Shown here: piece by piece, positions 1 to 6,626 of the stretch
Layout: the number at the start of each line of letters is the position of its first letter
Numbering within the stretch: position 1 is the first letter of the stretch
DNA from: Bacilli bacterium
GTDB lineage: Bacteria; Bacillota_I; Bacilli_A; RF39; UBA660
Assembly (NCBI GenBank): GCA_028685445.1
Contig: JAQUDY010000004.1
Location: 1-16,626, forward strand
Reading direction: 5' to 3'
DNA length: 16,626 nucleotides
Program-made: the position numbers and the translations under genes
The notes under the pieces: model-generated
What the model saw: the letters and a program-made list of their open reading frames with translations, nothing else
Told to the model about the DNA's origin: nothing
Database searches by the model: none

Positions 1-1
1 A

Positions 2-76
2 TTCTTTGATTTGGTCGCGGTACAGGGCCGCCTTTTCAAACGCCAGTTGCTCTGCCGCCTGCTCCATCTTGGCGGT
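2..76 (-). other. Foreign uvrC-like fragment at contig end (probable chimera)
   Basis: Read on the minus strand, this stretch is open throughout and encodes [18 protein letters not shown] followed by YRDQIKE. That matches the UVR motif of the excision-nuclease subunits, with the Tyr-Arg-Asp-Gln-Ile ending seen more often in UvrC than in UvrB. It is visibly GC-rich (CGG, GCC, GCG, CTG codons), while everything from about base 80 onward is strongly AT-rich. It stops where the rpsM reading frame starts on the opposite strand, replacing the N-terminal two thirds of rpsM. The motif and the composition break are seen directly. That it is an assembly or library chimera from another, higher-GC organism is inference. 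A real uvrC gene here would have to have destroyed an essential ribosomal protein gene. Confidence 0.75.
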
Positions 77-195
77 ACCAAGGAGGAAGACATAGAAAAG
101 GTCTTCCAGTAAATGGTCAAAGAACAAGTCGCAATGCTCGTACTCGTAAAGGACGAGGTAAAGTAGTTGCAAATAAGAAAAAAACAGGTAAATAG
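76..195 (+). CDS. rpsM: 30S ribosomal protein S13, C-terminal part only
   Basis: This is the last 39 residues of S13, the small-subunit head protein that contacts 16S rRNA and the peptidyl-tRNA. The frame reads [20 protein letters not shown] and then the basic tail [19 protein letters not shown] before TAG. The [13 protein letters not shown] core is the S13 signature, and the Lys/Arg-rich tail is normal for the family. The 5' part is missing: upstream of about base 76 the sequence switches to an unrelated GC-rich segment on the other strand, so the exact junction is uncertain within a few bases. The stop codon overlaps the AGGAGGT ribosome binding site of rpsK, as expected for the conserved rpsM-rpsK-rpoA-rplQ operon. 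Confidence 0.9.
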   Translation, partial: YQGGRHRKGLPVNGQRTSRNARTRKGRGKVVANKKKTGK

Positions 196-205
196 GAGGT
201 AAATT

Positions 206-589
206 ATGGCTTATAATAGAAGAAAAAGAAAAGTTAAAAAAAATATCCCTGAAGGGCAAGCACATATTCATTCAACTTATAATAATACAGTTGTATCATT
301 ATCAGATGTTCATGGAAACGTAATTAGTTGGGCATCTTCTGGAACAATTGGTTATAAAGGATCAAAAAAGAAAACTCCATTTGCCGCTGGACTTGCAGCA
401 GAAGAAGCAGCTAAAACAGCAATGGAGTCAGGTTTAAAAAAAGTAGAAGTTTTTGTAAAAGGTTTAGGCGGAGGACGTGAAAACGCAATCCGTGCACTGC
501 AAGCAGCAGGATTAGAAATCACAGCAATAAACGATGAAACACCAATACCGCATAACGGTTGCAGACCGCCAAAACGTCCAAGAAATTAA
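206..589 (+). CDS. rpsK: 30S ribosomal protein S11
   Basis: S11 of the small-subunit platform, 127 residues, the usual length for bacteria. A basic N-terminus (RRKRKVKKN) is followed by the conserved body: [15 protein letters not shown] near residues 21-35, [13 protein letters not shown] near 50-62, the glycine-rich [15 protein letters not shown] around 84-98, and the C-terminal [12 protein letters not shown], which is the diagnostic S11 ending. The ATG lies 5 nt after an AGGAGGT site that overlaps the rpsM stop. It is second in the rpsM-rpsK-rpoA-rplQ operon, only 14 bases ahead of rpoA, and is presumably cotranscribed with it. Nothing unusual was seen. Confidence 0.98.
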   Translation: MAYNRRKRKVKKNIPEGQAHIHSTYNNTVVSLSDVHGNVISWASSGTIGYKGSKKKTPFAAGLAAEEAAKTAMESGLKKVEVFVKGLGGGRENAIRALQAAGLEITAINDETPIPHNGCRPPKRPRN

Positions 590-603
590 GGGAGGAATTG
601 TAT

Positions 604-1545
604 ATGAGTTTTGAGAAACCAGAATATAAAATAACAGAGTATATTGAAAAAAATAATTATGGAAGATTTGAATTAGAACCTTTAGAAAGAGGTTTTGGTA
701 CAACTATTGGAAATGCTTTAAGAAGAGTAATGTTATCTTCAATGCCAGGTTCAGCAATTACAAGTGTTAAAATAGACGGAGTTATGCACGAATTTCAAAA
801 AATAGATGGAATTTTAGAAGATGTGACTACTATTGTTTTAAATTTAAAAAGTGTAGTAATTAAAAATCATAGTAAAGAAGATAAAAAATTAAGATTAATT
901 GCAAACAAAGAAGGCGTTATTACTGCAGGTGATATTGAAAGAGATGCTGATATAGAAATTATCAATCCTGACTTAGTAATTTGCAACGTTGTAAAAGGCG
1001 GCTCTATTGATATGGAGATGACTGTTGGAAATGGACGCGGATATGTTGATGCTCACGAGAATAAAAAAATTCTAGGAGATGCTATTCAAGGTTTAATTCC
1101 AATAGATTCGTTATATTCTCCAATTGAAAGAGTCAGTTATGAAAGATTGGATGCAAGAGTAGGACATAATGAAAATTATGATAAGTTGATAATAGAAGTT
1201 CACACGAACGGATCATTATCACCAGAGGAAGCTATGGCTTTAGCATCAAGAATATTAATCGAACATTTAGAAATAATTTGTGACTTAAATAATATTGCTG
1301 ATATTACTGGTATTATTGCTGAGAAAAAAGTAGATATTATAACAAAGACATTAGAGACTCCAATAGAAGAGATAGAATTTTCAGTAAGAGCTTATAATTG
1401 TTTAAAAAGAGCTGGTATTCATACAATGCAAGATTTAATTGACAAAAGAGAAGCAGAAGTTACAAAAATTCGTAACTTAGGAAAAAAATCATTAAAAGAA
1501 GTAATGGATAAAGTAAATGAAATGGGACTTAAGTTCCGTGATTAG
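604..1545 (+). CDS. rpoA: DNA-directed RNA polymerase subunit alpha
   Basis: The alpha subunit, which dimerises to nucleate RNA polymerase assembly and contacts UP elements and activators. It is 313 residues, the normal length. The N-terminal domain (about 1-225) contains the assembly motif FGTTIGNALRRVMLSSMPG at about 31-49. The C-terminal domain (about 245-313) contains FSVRAYNCLKRAGI and RNLGKKSLKEV, with the Arg and Asn that correspond to the DNA-contacting residues of E. coli alpha-CTD. I chose ATG 604 because it is 7 nt after the strong AAGGGAGG site at 589-596. A possible in-frame ATG at 559 lies inside rpsK and would add 15 residues not found in the family. Third gene of the alpha operon. 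Confidence 0.98.
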   Translation: MSFEKPEYKITEYIEKNNYGRFELEPLERGFGTTIGNALRRVMLSSMPGSAITSVKIDGVMHEFQKIDGILEDVTTIVLNLKSVVIKNHSKEDKKLRLIANKEGVITAGDIERDADIEIINPDLVICNVVKGGSIDMEMTVGNGRGYVDAHENKKILGDAIQGLIPIDSLYSPIERVSYERLDARVGHNENYDKLIIEVHTNGSLSPEEAMALASRILIEHLEIICDLNNIADITGIIAEKKVDIITKTLETPIEEIEFSVRAYNCLKRAGIHTMQDLIDKREAEVTKIRNLGKKSLKEVMDKVNEMGLKFRD

Positions 1546-1559
1546 AAAGAGGTAAGTAT

Positions 1560-1901
1560 ATGTTATATCGTAAATTAGGTAGAGAAACTCGTATTAGAAG
1601 AAGTATATTAGCTGGACTTACCAAAGATGTAATTAATTATGAATATGTTGTTACTACTGAAGCTAGAGCTAAAGAAGTAAGAAAATTCGTCGATAAAATG
1701 ATTACTTATGGTAAAGATGGATCAATAGGAGCTAGAAGAAGAGCACTTGCTTTTTTACATAATGATAAAGAAGTAGTAAATAAAATTTTTAATGAACTTG
1801 CACCTAGATATAAAGATCGTGCAGGCGGATATACAAGAATAATTAAACTTAAAGAACGCAGAGGCGATGATGCTTTAGAAGTAAGACTTGAATTAGTGTA
1901 A
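1560..1901 (+). CDS. rplQ: 50S ribosomal protein L17
   Basis: L17 lies at the outer surface of the large subunit near the tunnel exit. The protein is 113 residues, slightly shorter than the roughly 120 of typical Bacilli. It begins MLYRKLGRETRIRRSILAGL and carries TTEARAKEVRKFVDKMITYG (about 31-50), then the C-terminal GGYTRIIKLKERRGDDALEVRLEL that typifies L17. The ATG is preceded by AAAGAGGT at 1545-1552 and follows rpoA by 14 bases. It is the last gene of the operon. Its final codons and stop are part of a perfect terminator hairpin (1886-1914), so the mRNA has no separate 3' untranslated region. Confidence 0.97.
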   Translation: MLYRKLGRETRIRRSILAGLTKDVINYEYVVTTEARAKEVRKFVDKMITYGKDGSIGARRRALAFLHNDKEVVNKIFNELAPRYKDRAGGYTRIIKLKERRGDDALEVRLELV

Positions 1902-1914
1902 TTCAAGTTTTTTT
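1886..1914 (+). terminator. Intrinsic terminator embedded in the rplQ stop codon
   Basis: Perfect 10-bp inverted repeat: ACTTGAATTA at 1886-1895, loop GTG, TAATTCAAGT at 1899-1908, followed by an uninterrupted T run to 1914. The rplQ stop TAA (1899-1901) is the first three bases of the 3' arm, and the 5' arm encodes the last residues of L17. This should end the ribosomal operon, and it isolates the next ORF from rpoA-rplQ transcription except by read-through. Confidence 0.9.
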
Positions 1915-1934
1915 GTGCCTTTTATAAAAATAGA

Positions 1935-2384
1935 TTGTATATCGTTGAACTAAATAATAGTCCTATAACTGCCGGAGTAGAAGAATACAAAAGCATAACA
2001 ATTATTCCTTTTGTGTTAAAATTGAAGATTTTCAGTAATCATGTTTATTATCAAAATGATTACAATATGTATATAAAATATGAACTAGGTGCAACTATAG
2101 ATTTGGGTATACAAGCTTACAAGTGTTATAATACGCAGAATAACAAAAAAATCCTTGTTACCTGTGTTGGAAATACCAAAAATCCACTAAAAAAAGAAAT
2201 AAGTGATGTAGAATATACTTTGTTAATTAAAGAAACTCGCAGAGGTGAGCGAATAGCTTACTCTGGTGAATTTAGTGAAGATATAAGTAGTTACTTTTCT
2301 GATAAAGGCCAATATTTGGTAAGAATTACAGGAACATACAATAATGTTGAAAGTGCTATTTACTTTTGGATAGAAATAGTTTAA
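1935..2384 (+). CDS. Unrecognised protein, beta-rich, start uncertain
   Basis: I do not recognise this ORF. As drawn from a TTG codon it gives 149 residues with no signal peptide or membrane segment. The C-terminal half alternates hydrophobic and polar residues, and the end (DKGQYLVRITGTYNN and then AIYFWIEIV) resembles the last strands of a small Ig-like or protease-inhibitor-type beta sandwich. Composition and codon use match the neighbours. The start is weak: there is no Shine-Dalgarno sequence, and the frame is open from the rplQ stop itself with no ATG until residue 45. A TATAAA at 1923-1928 would put a transcript start about at the TTG, so a leaderless mRNA is conceivable but lacks a good -35. 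A degraded or truncated gene is the other possibility. Confidence 0.5.
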   Translation: MYIVELNNSPITAGVEEYKSITIIPFVLKLKIFSNHVYYQNDYNMYIKYELGATIDLGIQAYKCYNTQNNKKILVTCVGNTKNPLKKEISDVEYTLLIKETRRGERIAYSGEFSEDISSYFSDKGQYLVRITGTYNNVESAIYFWIEIV

Positions 2385-2400
2385 AAAAAGTGATTTTGTA

Positions 2401-2536
2401 AGAAAGGAGGATAATAAAACATCCTTAAATGTTATTAATAATTATATTTTATTAGAGAGTTCGCGAGAGTAAAATTTCTGTGTAAATGGTCTAACCATGA
2501 TATTAGAAGCAAAACAACAATTGTTTCTTTTTTTTT
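2401..2536 (+). ncRNA. Candidate structured small RNA ending in a terminator
   Basis: This non-coding stretch between the 1935 ORF and deoD is dense in local structure. AGAAAGGAGG (2401-2410) is a full-length match to the anti-Shine-Dalgarno tail of 16S rRNA. It is partly closed by AGGAT/ATCCT pairing (2408-2412 with 2421-2425). An 8-bp stem (2446-2453 with 2468-2475, one G-U) and a perfect 5-bp stem ATGGT/ACCAT (2486-2490 with 2494-2498) follow. It ends in an intrinsic terminator, AGAAGCAA/TTGTTTCT with a run of T (2505-2536). A minimal ORF, ATG at 2429 to TAG at 2455, would encode MLLIIIFY. No gene lies downstream on this strand, so it is either a free-standing RNA, a 3' UTR, or an orphaned leader. 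I do not recognise a known RNA family. Confidence 0.35.
2505..2536 (+). terminator. Intrinsic terminator upstream of convergent deoD
   Basis: The 8-bp stem AGAAGCAA (2505-2512) pairs with TTGTTTCT (2521-2528, one G-U), with an 8-nt loop and nine T residues after it. It ends plus-strand transcription from the 1935 ORF or the candidate RNA before the convergent deoD gene. Confidence 0.7.
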
Positions 2537-2595
2537 CTTTATTTTATCACGGAAAGATTTTCATTTAAACAAAATTATTTACAGTATCGATATAA

Positions 2596-2618
2596 AAAAG
2601 AGTAAGTTTTACTCTTTT
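2596..2618 (-). terminator. Intrinsic terminator embedded in the deoD stop codon
   Basis: Read on the minus strand: AAAAGAGTAA, loop AAC, TTACTCTTTT, continuing into more T. This is a perfect 10-bp stem. The deoD stop TAA (plus bases 2609-2611) forms the last three bases of the 5' arm, so the terminator starts inside the last codons of the gene. Confidence 0.85.
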
Positions 2619-3331
2619 ACAACAGTCTCAAGGGCTAAAGTTATCATTTGATTTAAATTTGTTTGTCTTTCTTCAGGTGATAAATCAACATTTTCTTCAA
2701 ATTTACTATCACTTATAGAAACAATGCATGCAGCTTCTTTATTGTGAACTTCTGCTAAATGGAATAATCCAAAAGCTTCCATTTCACTAGCAAGAGGCTT
2801 TATTTCTTGAGGTACTTCTTCTTTTAAATGATCTATATTTTGATAAACGTCGAATATTTCGGAAGTAAATAAAGTTCCGGTTTTTATCTTTGTATTTAAA
2901 GTTTTACCAGTCTCAATAATTAGTTTATTTAATTTTTCAGATGCATTAACTAAATGTGAATTTATTTTTCTATATCCATAAGCAAAATTAGAAGGAGAGT
3001 ACGCGTTAGTAGCTAAAATAATATCTCTAACTTTAACTTCCGGGCTATACGCACCAGCAGTGCCAATTCTAATGATTTTTTTGACATCATAAATCTTATA
3101 TAACTCATGAGCATATATTGCAACTGATGGAATTCCCATTCCGCTTCCCATAACAGTGATTTTTCGATTTTTATAATAACCTGTAAATGCTAACATGTTT
3201 CTAATATTATTAACTAGCTTTACATTATTTAAAAAGTTATCCGCTATATACTTAGCTCTTAATGGATCTCCTGGCAATAATACTATATCTGCAATTTCTT
3301 CTTTTTTACTATTCATGTGAACCGCTTCCAT
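2609..3331 (-). CDS. deoD: Purine-nucleoside phosphorylase, DeoD type
   Basis: A cytoplasmic, typically hexameric enzyme that phosphorolyses purine (deoxy)ribonucleosides to the free base and (deoxy)ribose-1-phosphate for salvage. The 240 residues match the family length. Visible functional motifs are His5, the phosphate loop LLPGDPLRAKYIA (Gly21, Arg25), VNNIRNMLAFTG (Arg44), the second phosphate site IIRIGTAGA (Arg88), the sugar-binding SEMEAFG (Glu183-Met184-Glu185), and the base-proton-donor region ISDSK (Asp208) with Arg222 in ERQT. Thr91 replaces the Ser90 of the E. coli enzyme, a conservative change. The start ATG is 4-5 nt after AAGAGGTG on the minus strand. It is monocistronic, divergent from the M16 pair, with its own TATAAT at 3351-3356 and a stop-embedded terminator. 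Confidence 0.95.
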   Translation of the reverse strand: MEAVHMNSKKEEIADIVLLPGDPLRAKYIADNFLNNVKLVNNIRNMLAFTGYYKNRKITVMGSGMGIPSVAIYAHELYKIYDVKKIIRIGTAGAYSPEVKVRDIILATNAYSPSNFAYGYRKINSHLVNASEKLNKLIIETGKTLNTKIKTGTLFTSEIFDVYQNIDHLKEEVPQEIKPLASEMEAFGLFHLAEVHNKEAACIVSISDSKFEENVDLSPEERQTNLNQMITLALETVVKE

Positions 3332-3350
3332 TTTAACACCTCTTATACAA

Positions 3351-3407
3351 ATTATACCAAAAATTATGATATAATTACATTATAAAAAAAACAGTTTTAC
3401 ATATACT
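3351..3407. promoter_or_regulatory. Divergent promoter region, deoD / M16 pair
   Basis: On the minus strand, TATAAT (3351-3356) lies about 20 nt upstream of the deoD start; its -35 partner TGTAAT at 17-bp spacing is poor. On the plus strand, TATAAT (3370-3375) and TATACT (3402-3407) are candidate -10 boxes for the M16 genes, but neither has a convincing -35. The 94-base gap must hold both promoters, and they probably overlap. Confidence 0.45.
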
Positions 3408-3425
3408 AGTAAATGAGGTGGAAAA

Positions 3426-4685
3426 GTGGTATATAAAGAAGAAAAACATGGAGCATTCACACTTCATACAATAAAAACAGATAAATTTAAACTTTGTCAT
3501 ATGGAAATAATTTTTAGAAATAATGTAGTGAAAGAAGATATCACTAAAAGAAACATCCTTTTTGATCTTCTTACAGAATCAAATAAAGATTTTGAAACTA
3601 AAAGAAGTTTAACATTAAGATTAGAAGATTTATATAACGCTTCATTATATAGTGTAACTAGTAAAGTGGGAAATGCTATTTTAACTAATGTTTGTTTAGA
3701 CTTTATAAATCCAAAATATACTGAAAAAAAAGTATTAGAAGAAACTTTAAAGCTCCCATTTGATATGATTTTTAATCCTCTAGCAACAAATAAAGAATTT
3801 AATAATAAATTATTAGAAATAATAAAAAAAAGAGCAGAAGCAGACATCAAATCAGTGCAAGAAAACCCCAAAAAATACGCTATTTTAGAAGCTATTAAAA
3901 CTTTAGGAGAAAACACACCATCAAGTTATAGTAATATCGGATCTCTTTTTGATTTAGAAAACGTTACGCCAGAATCATTATATAAATACTATGAAAAAGT
4001 TTTAAAAAATGATTTTATTGATATTTATATTATTGGAGACTTAGATATGGAAAAAGTTTCTGAAATAATAAATAAGTATGCTAATTTTGATATAATAAAA
4101 AACCATGAATTTTCTTTTTATGTTGAAAACGCTAAAAGAAAACCCGTAATAAAAAAAGAAAACTTTATTTATTCCCAAACAAATATAACTATGATTTTAA
4201 GTTTAACTAAATTATCTGAATATGAGAAAAAATACGTTGCTAATATTTATAACTTAATTTTAGGTGGAGGCTCACTAGAAACAAAATTATTTCGTCGCTT
4301 AAGAGGAGAAAACTCTCTTTGTTATAATGTGAATTCTATGTATCAAAAATACGATGGACTAATTTTGATATCAACAGCAGTCGATATTAATTCTGAGGAA
4401 AAAGCTATTAAGTTAATAAAACAAGCTATTAATGATATGACAAATAAAATCACAGAAGAAGAATTAAAAAAATCAAAAGAATTAATAATCTCTGCTCTTA
4501 CAATGAATATGGATAATATTGGTAAAATCGTTGATAATTACTTTTATCGTAATACGAGTGATTTAGATGATTATGAAACAAGAATAGAAACATTTAAAAA
4601 TGTTTCTATAGAAGAACTTTATAATCTAAGTAAAAAAATATCAATAAGTACTATTCATTCTTTAATAGGTGGTGATGAAGAATGA
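3426..4685 (+). CDS. M16 peptidase-like protein, inactive partner (YmfF/YfmF type)
   Basis: An insulinase-superfamily protein of 419 residues. The N-terminal half lacks the zinc motif: where HxxEH is expected it reads LFDLLTESNKDF, with no histidines. The C-terminal half keeps the partner-domain signature, GGGSLETKLFRRLRGEN and then SLCYNVNSMYQKYDG. This is the pattern of the catalytically dead half of two-gene M16 systems. In Bacillus the equivalent pair is ymfF/ymfH, whose families are named in databases as EF-P 5-aminopentanol modification-associated; I carry that name over from memory with caution. The start is GTG, 4 nt after GAGGTGG. The stop overlaps the next ATG as ATGA (4682-4685), so the two subunits are probably translated in coupled, equal amounts. 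Confidence 0.8.
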   Translation: MVYKEEKHGAFTLHTIKTDKFKLCHMEIIFRNNVVKEDITKRNILFDLLTESNKDFETKRSLTLRLEDLYNASLYSVTSKVGNAILTNVCLDFINPKYTEKKVLEETLKLPFDMIFNPLATNKEFNNKLLEIIKKRAEADIKSVQENPKKYAILEAIKTLGENTPSSYSNIGSLFDLENVTPESLYKYYEKVLKNDFIDIYIIGDLDMEKVSEIINKYANFDIIKNHEFSFYVENAKRKPVIKKENFIYSQTNITMILSLTKLSEYEKKYVANIYNLILGGGSLETKLFRRLRGENSLCYNVNSMYQKYDGLILISTAVDINSEEKAIKLIKQAINDMTNKITEEELKKSKELIISALTMNMDNIGKIVDNYFYRNTSDLDDYETRIETFKNVSIEELYNLSKKISISTIHSLIGGDEE

Positions 4686-5962
4686 AAAAAAGAGTCATAA
4701 AAAAAACCGGTGAATATGTTTACACCGAAACTTTAGATAATGGTTTGAAAATAATAATGTTACCTAATTATAAAGTAAAAAATTATTATGCAACTTTAAA
4801 CACTAAGTTCGGTTCTATTCATACTAATTTTAAATATAATGGAAAAAACTATAACCAACCTAAAGGCATAGCTCATTTTTTAGAGCATCTTCTTTTTAAT
4901 ATGCCAGATGGTACAAGCGCTCATGATTATTTTAGTCAAATGGGATCTAATGTTAATGCTTTTACATCTTTTGATGTTACTTGTTACGAAGTTTTTGCTA
5001 ATACTAAATTTAAAGAAAACTTATCTTACTTATTAGAATTTGTTTTTACTCCCTATTTTACTAAAGAATTAGTAAACGGAGAAAAAGGAATTATAACAGA
5101 AGAAATTAAAATGATTAGTGATAATCCAGCATCTGAGATAGTCTATGGAATGTTTAGAAATATATTTATAAAAGATGAAAGACAACATTTAATAAGTGGG
5201 ACCATAAATGATATAAAAAAAATGACAGCAGATGATTTATATTTAGCACATGAAGCTTTTTATCATCCAGAGAATATGTTTTTAATAGTAACTGGTAATT
5301 TTAAACCAGAGGAAGTAGTAGCTATTACTATTGATACTTTAAAAAATTTTAATTTTCCAAAATATAATAAGCCTATAATAAAAGAAGTAAAAGAACCTAA
5401 TAAAGTTAAAAACAAATATTTTGAAAAAGAGATGCCAGTTGATAAAGAAAAAGTCACCATAGCATTAAAAATTCCTAAATCAAACTTCAAAGCATTAAAA
5501 CTTGATGATTTAGAACTAAGATTATATATTAATTTAATTATGAGAGTTAATTTTGGAGTGACATCTTTGTTAAAAGAAGAGTTATTAAGTGGGGGAATTA
5601 TAACAGACTCTATTAGTACTTTTTTAACTTTAACAGAAGAATATGCTATTCAAGCAGTAATGTCTTCAACAGATTATCCAGATTATTTTATAAAAAGAAT
5701 TAAGGAAACATTAAATAGTTTAACTATTTCAGAAGAAGAGATTAATCGAAAAGTAAAAAGCTCAATAAGTAACTTAATAATGAGTTTTGATGAAATAGAA
5801 CTCATTAACAATGATATCCAAGATGATATTTTAAATAATGGAAGATATATAACAGATATATATAACTATTATAAAGCTTTAAATTATAAAACAGCAAAAC
5901 AAGTATTAGAATTAATAAAAGATAATTTAATTTCTATAATAATTTTAAAACCTCATAAATAA
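4682..5962 (+). CDS. M16 zinc metallopeptidase, active partner (YmfH/YfmH type)
   Basis: 426 residues. It has the inverted zinc motif HFLEH at 65-69 (His65 and His69 as ligands, Glu68 as catalytic base), and the further glutamates Glu134 and Glu140/141 in GEKGIITEEIKM, among which the third zinc ligand is expected. No signal peptide is visible, so it acts in the cytoplasm, presumably with the preceding protein, which supplies the Arg/Tyr substrate-binding half. The start codon overlaps the stop of the preceding gene (ATGA), so it needs no separate ribosome binding site, though GGTGATGAAG precedes it. The pair is typical of Bacillota. The substrate is not evident from sequence. Assignment to M16 is firm; the YfmH-specific role is an inference from gene pairing. 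Confidence 0.88.
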   Translation: MKKRVIKKTGEYVYTETLDNGLKIIMLPNYKVKNYYATLNTKFGSIHTNFKYNGKNYNQPKGIAHFLEHLLFNMPDGTSAHDYFSQMGSNVNAFTSFDVTCYEVFANTKFKENLSYLLEFVFTPYFTKELVNGEKGIITEEIKMISDNPASEIVYGMFRNIFIKDERQHLISGTINDIKKMTADDLYLAHEAFYHPENMFLIVTGNFKPEEVVAITIDTLKNFNFPKYNKPIIKEVKEPNKVKNKYFEKEMPVDKEKVTIALKIPKSNFKALKLDDLELRLYINLIMRVNFGVTSLLKEELLSGGIITDSISTFLTLTEEYAIQAVMSSTDYPDYFIKRIKETLNSLTISEEEINRKVKSSISNLIMSFDEIELINNDIQDDILNNGRYITDIYNYYKALNYKTAKQVLELIKDNLISIIILKPHK

Positions 5963-5970
5963 AAAAGGAA

Positions 5971-6012
5971 AAAGAACCTCAAATTATAACTTATATTAAT
6001 AGGAGGTTTTTT
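5971..6012 (+). promoter_or_regulatory. Hairpin that buries the first comEA ribosome binding site
   Basis: AAAGAACCTC (5971-5980) pairs with GAGGTTTTTT (6003-6012) as a 10-bp stem with one G-U. The 22-nt loop is AT-only apart from single C and G bases. The 3' arm contains the AGGAGG ribosome binding site (6001-6006) of the TTG-started comEA. With its T-rich 3' arm, the structure could act as a weak terminator after the M16 pair, as a translational lock on the competence operon, or both. Confidence 0.5.
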
Positions 6013-6014
6013 AT

Positions 6015-6626
6015 TTGAAAACATATCAAAAATATTTAATAATTTGTGGAGTATTTATTATAATTATATTAACTTTTATTAGCTATATATATTTAGACTT
6101 TGATGATTATACTTATTTAGCAGAAGAAACTACAACAACAGCAACTAAATCTTTATTCTATGTTGATGTAAAAGGAGCGGTAATAAATCCAGGAGTATAT
6201 GAATTTAAGACAGGAGATAGAGTATTTAACGCTATAGAAAAAGCGGGTGGCCTATCCAAAAACGGAAATACAAGTAATATAAATCTAAGTCAAAAATTAG
6301 CTAGTGAAATGGTAGTCTATATATATACTAATAATGAAATAAAAAGTGGCTCTAAGAATGTAAATTGTGATACAAAGTGTAATTGTGAGGTTTTAGAAGT
6401 AAATAATTGTTATGTCGAAGAAAATAAAAAAGAAACAAAAATTAATATTAATACAGGAAATTTAGAAGAATTAATAACCTTAAATGGTATAGGAGAATCA
6501 AAAGCTTTAGCAATAATAAAACATCGTGAAGAAAATGGATATTTTACATCGATTGAAGAACTTACAAATGTTACTGGAATAGGTTTAACAATATATGAAA
6601 AGTTAAAAGGACAAATAACAGTATGA
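6015..6626 (+). CDS. comEA: ComEA-type DNA-uptake receptor, copy 1
   Basis: ComEA is the membrane-anchored receptor that binds double-stranded DNA outside the cell and hands it to the ComEC channel. This 203-residue protein has an N-terminal membrane anchor (about 8-28), an SLBB/beta-grasp domain (about 47-105, starting FYVDVKGAVINPGVY), a linker, and a C-terminal double helix-hairpin-helix DNA-binding domain (about 143-203; NINTGNLEELITLNGIG and VTGIG). The linker carries four cysteines (118, 122, 124, 132), unusual for ComEA. The start is TTG, 8 nt after AGGAGG, a site that can be sequestered in a hairpin. The stop overlaps the next gene by ATGA. The domain order and the downstream comEC make the call secure. 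Confidence 0.9.
   Translation: MKTYQKYLIICGVFIIIILTFISYIYLDFDDYTYLAEETTTTATKSLFYVDVKGAVINPGVYEFKTGDRVFNAIEKAGGLSKNGNTSNINLSQKLASEMVVYIYTNNEIKSGSKNVNCDTKCNCEVLEVNNCYVEENKKETKININTGNLEELITLNGIGESKALAIIKHREENGYFTSIEELTNVTGIGLTIYEKLKGQITV

Noticed and set aside
1..76. Horizontal transfer of a uvrC gene next to the ribosomal operon
   Set aside because: It would remove most of the essential rpsM, and the composition changes within a few bases at the contig edge; assembly chimera is simpler.
3497..3916. 139-residue minus-strand ORF opposite the first M16 gene
   Set aside because: It is antisense to a well-supported conserved gene and shows no start signal or recognisable motif.
4683..6626. Mycoplasma-type genetic code (TGA read as Trp)
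   Set aside because: TGA ends the first M16 gene and comEA copy 1 at exact family lengths with ATGA overlaps, and Trp positions in conserved motifs use TGG.
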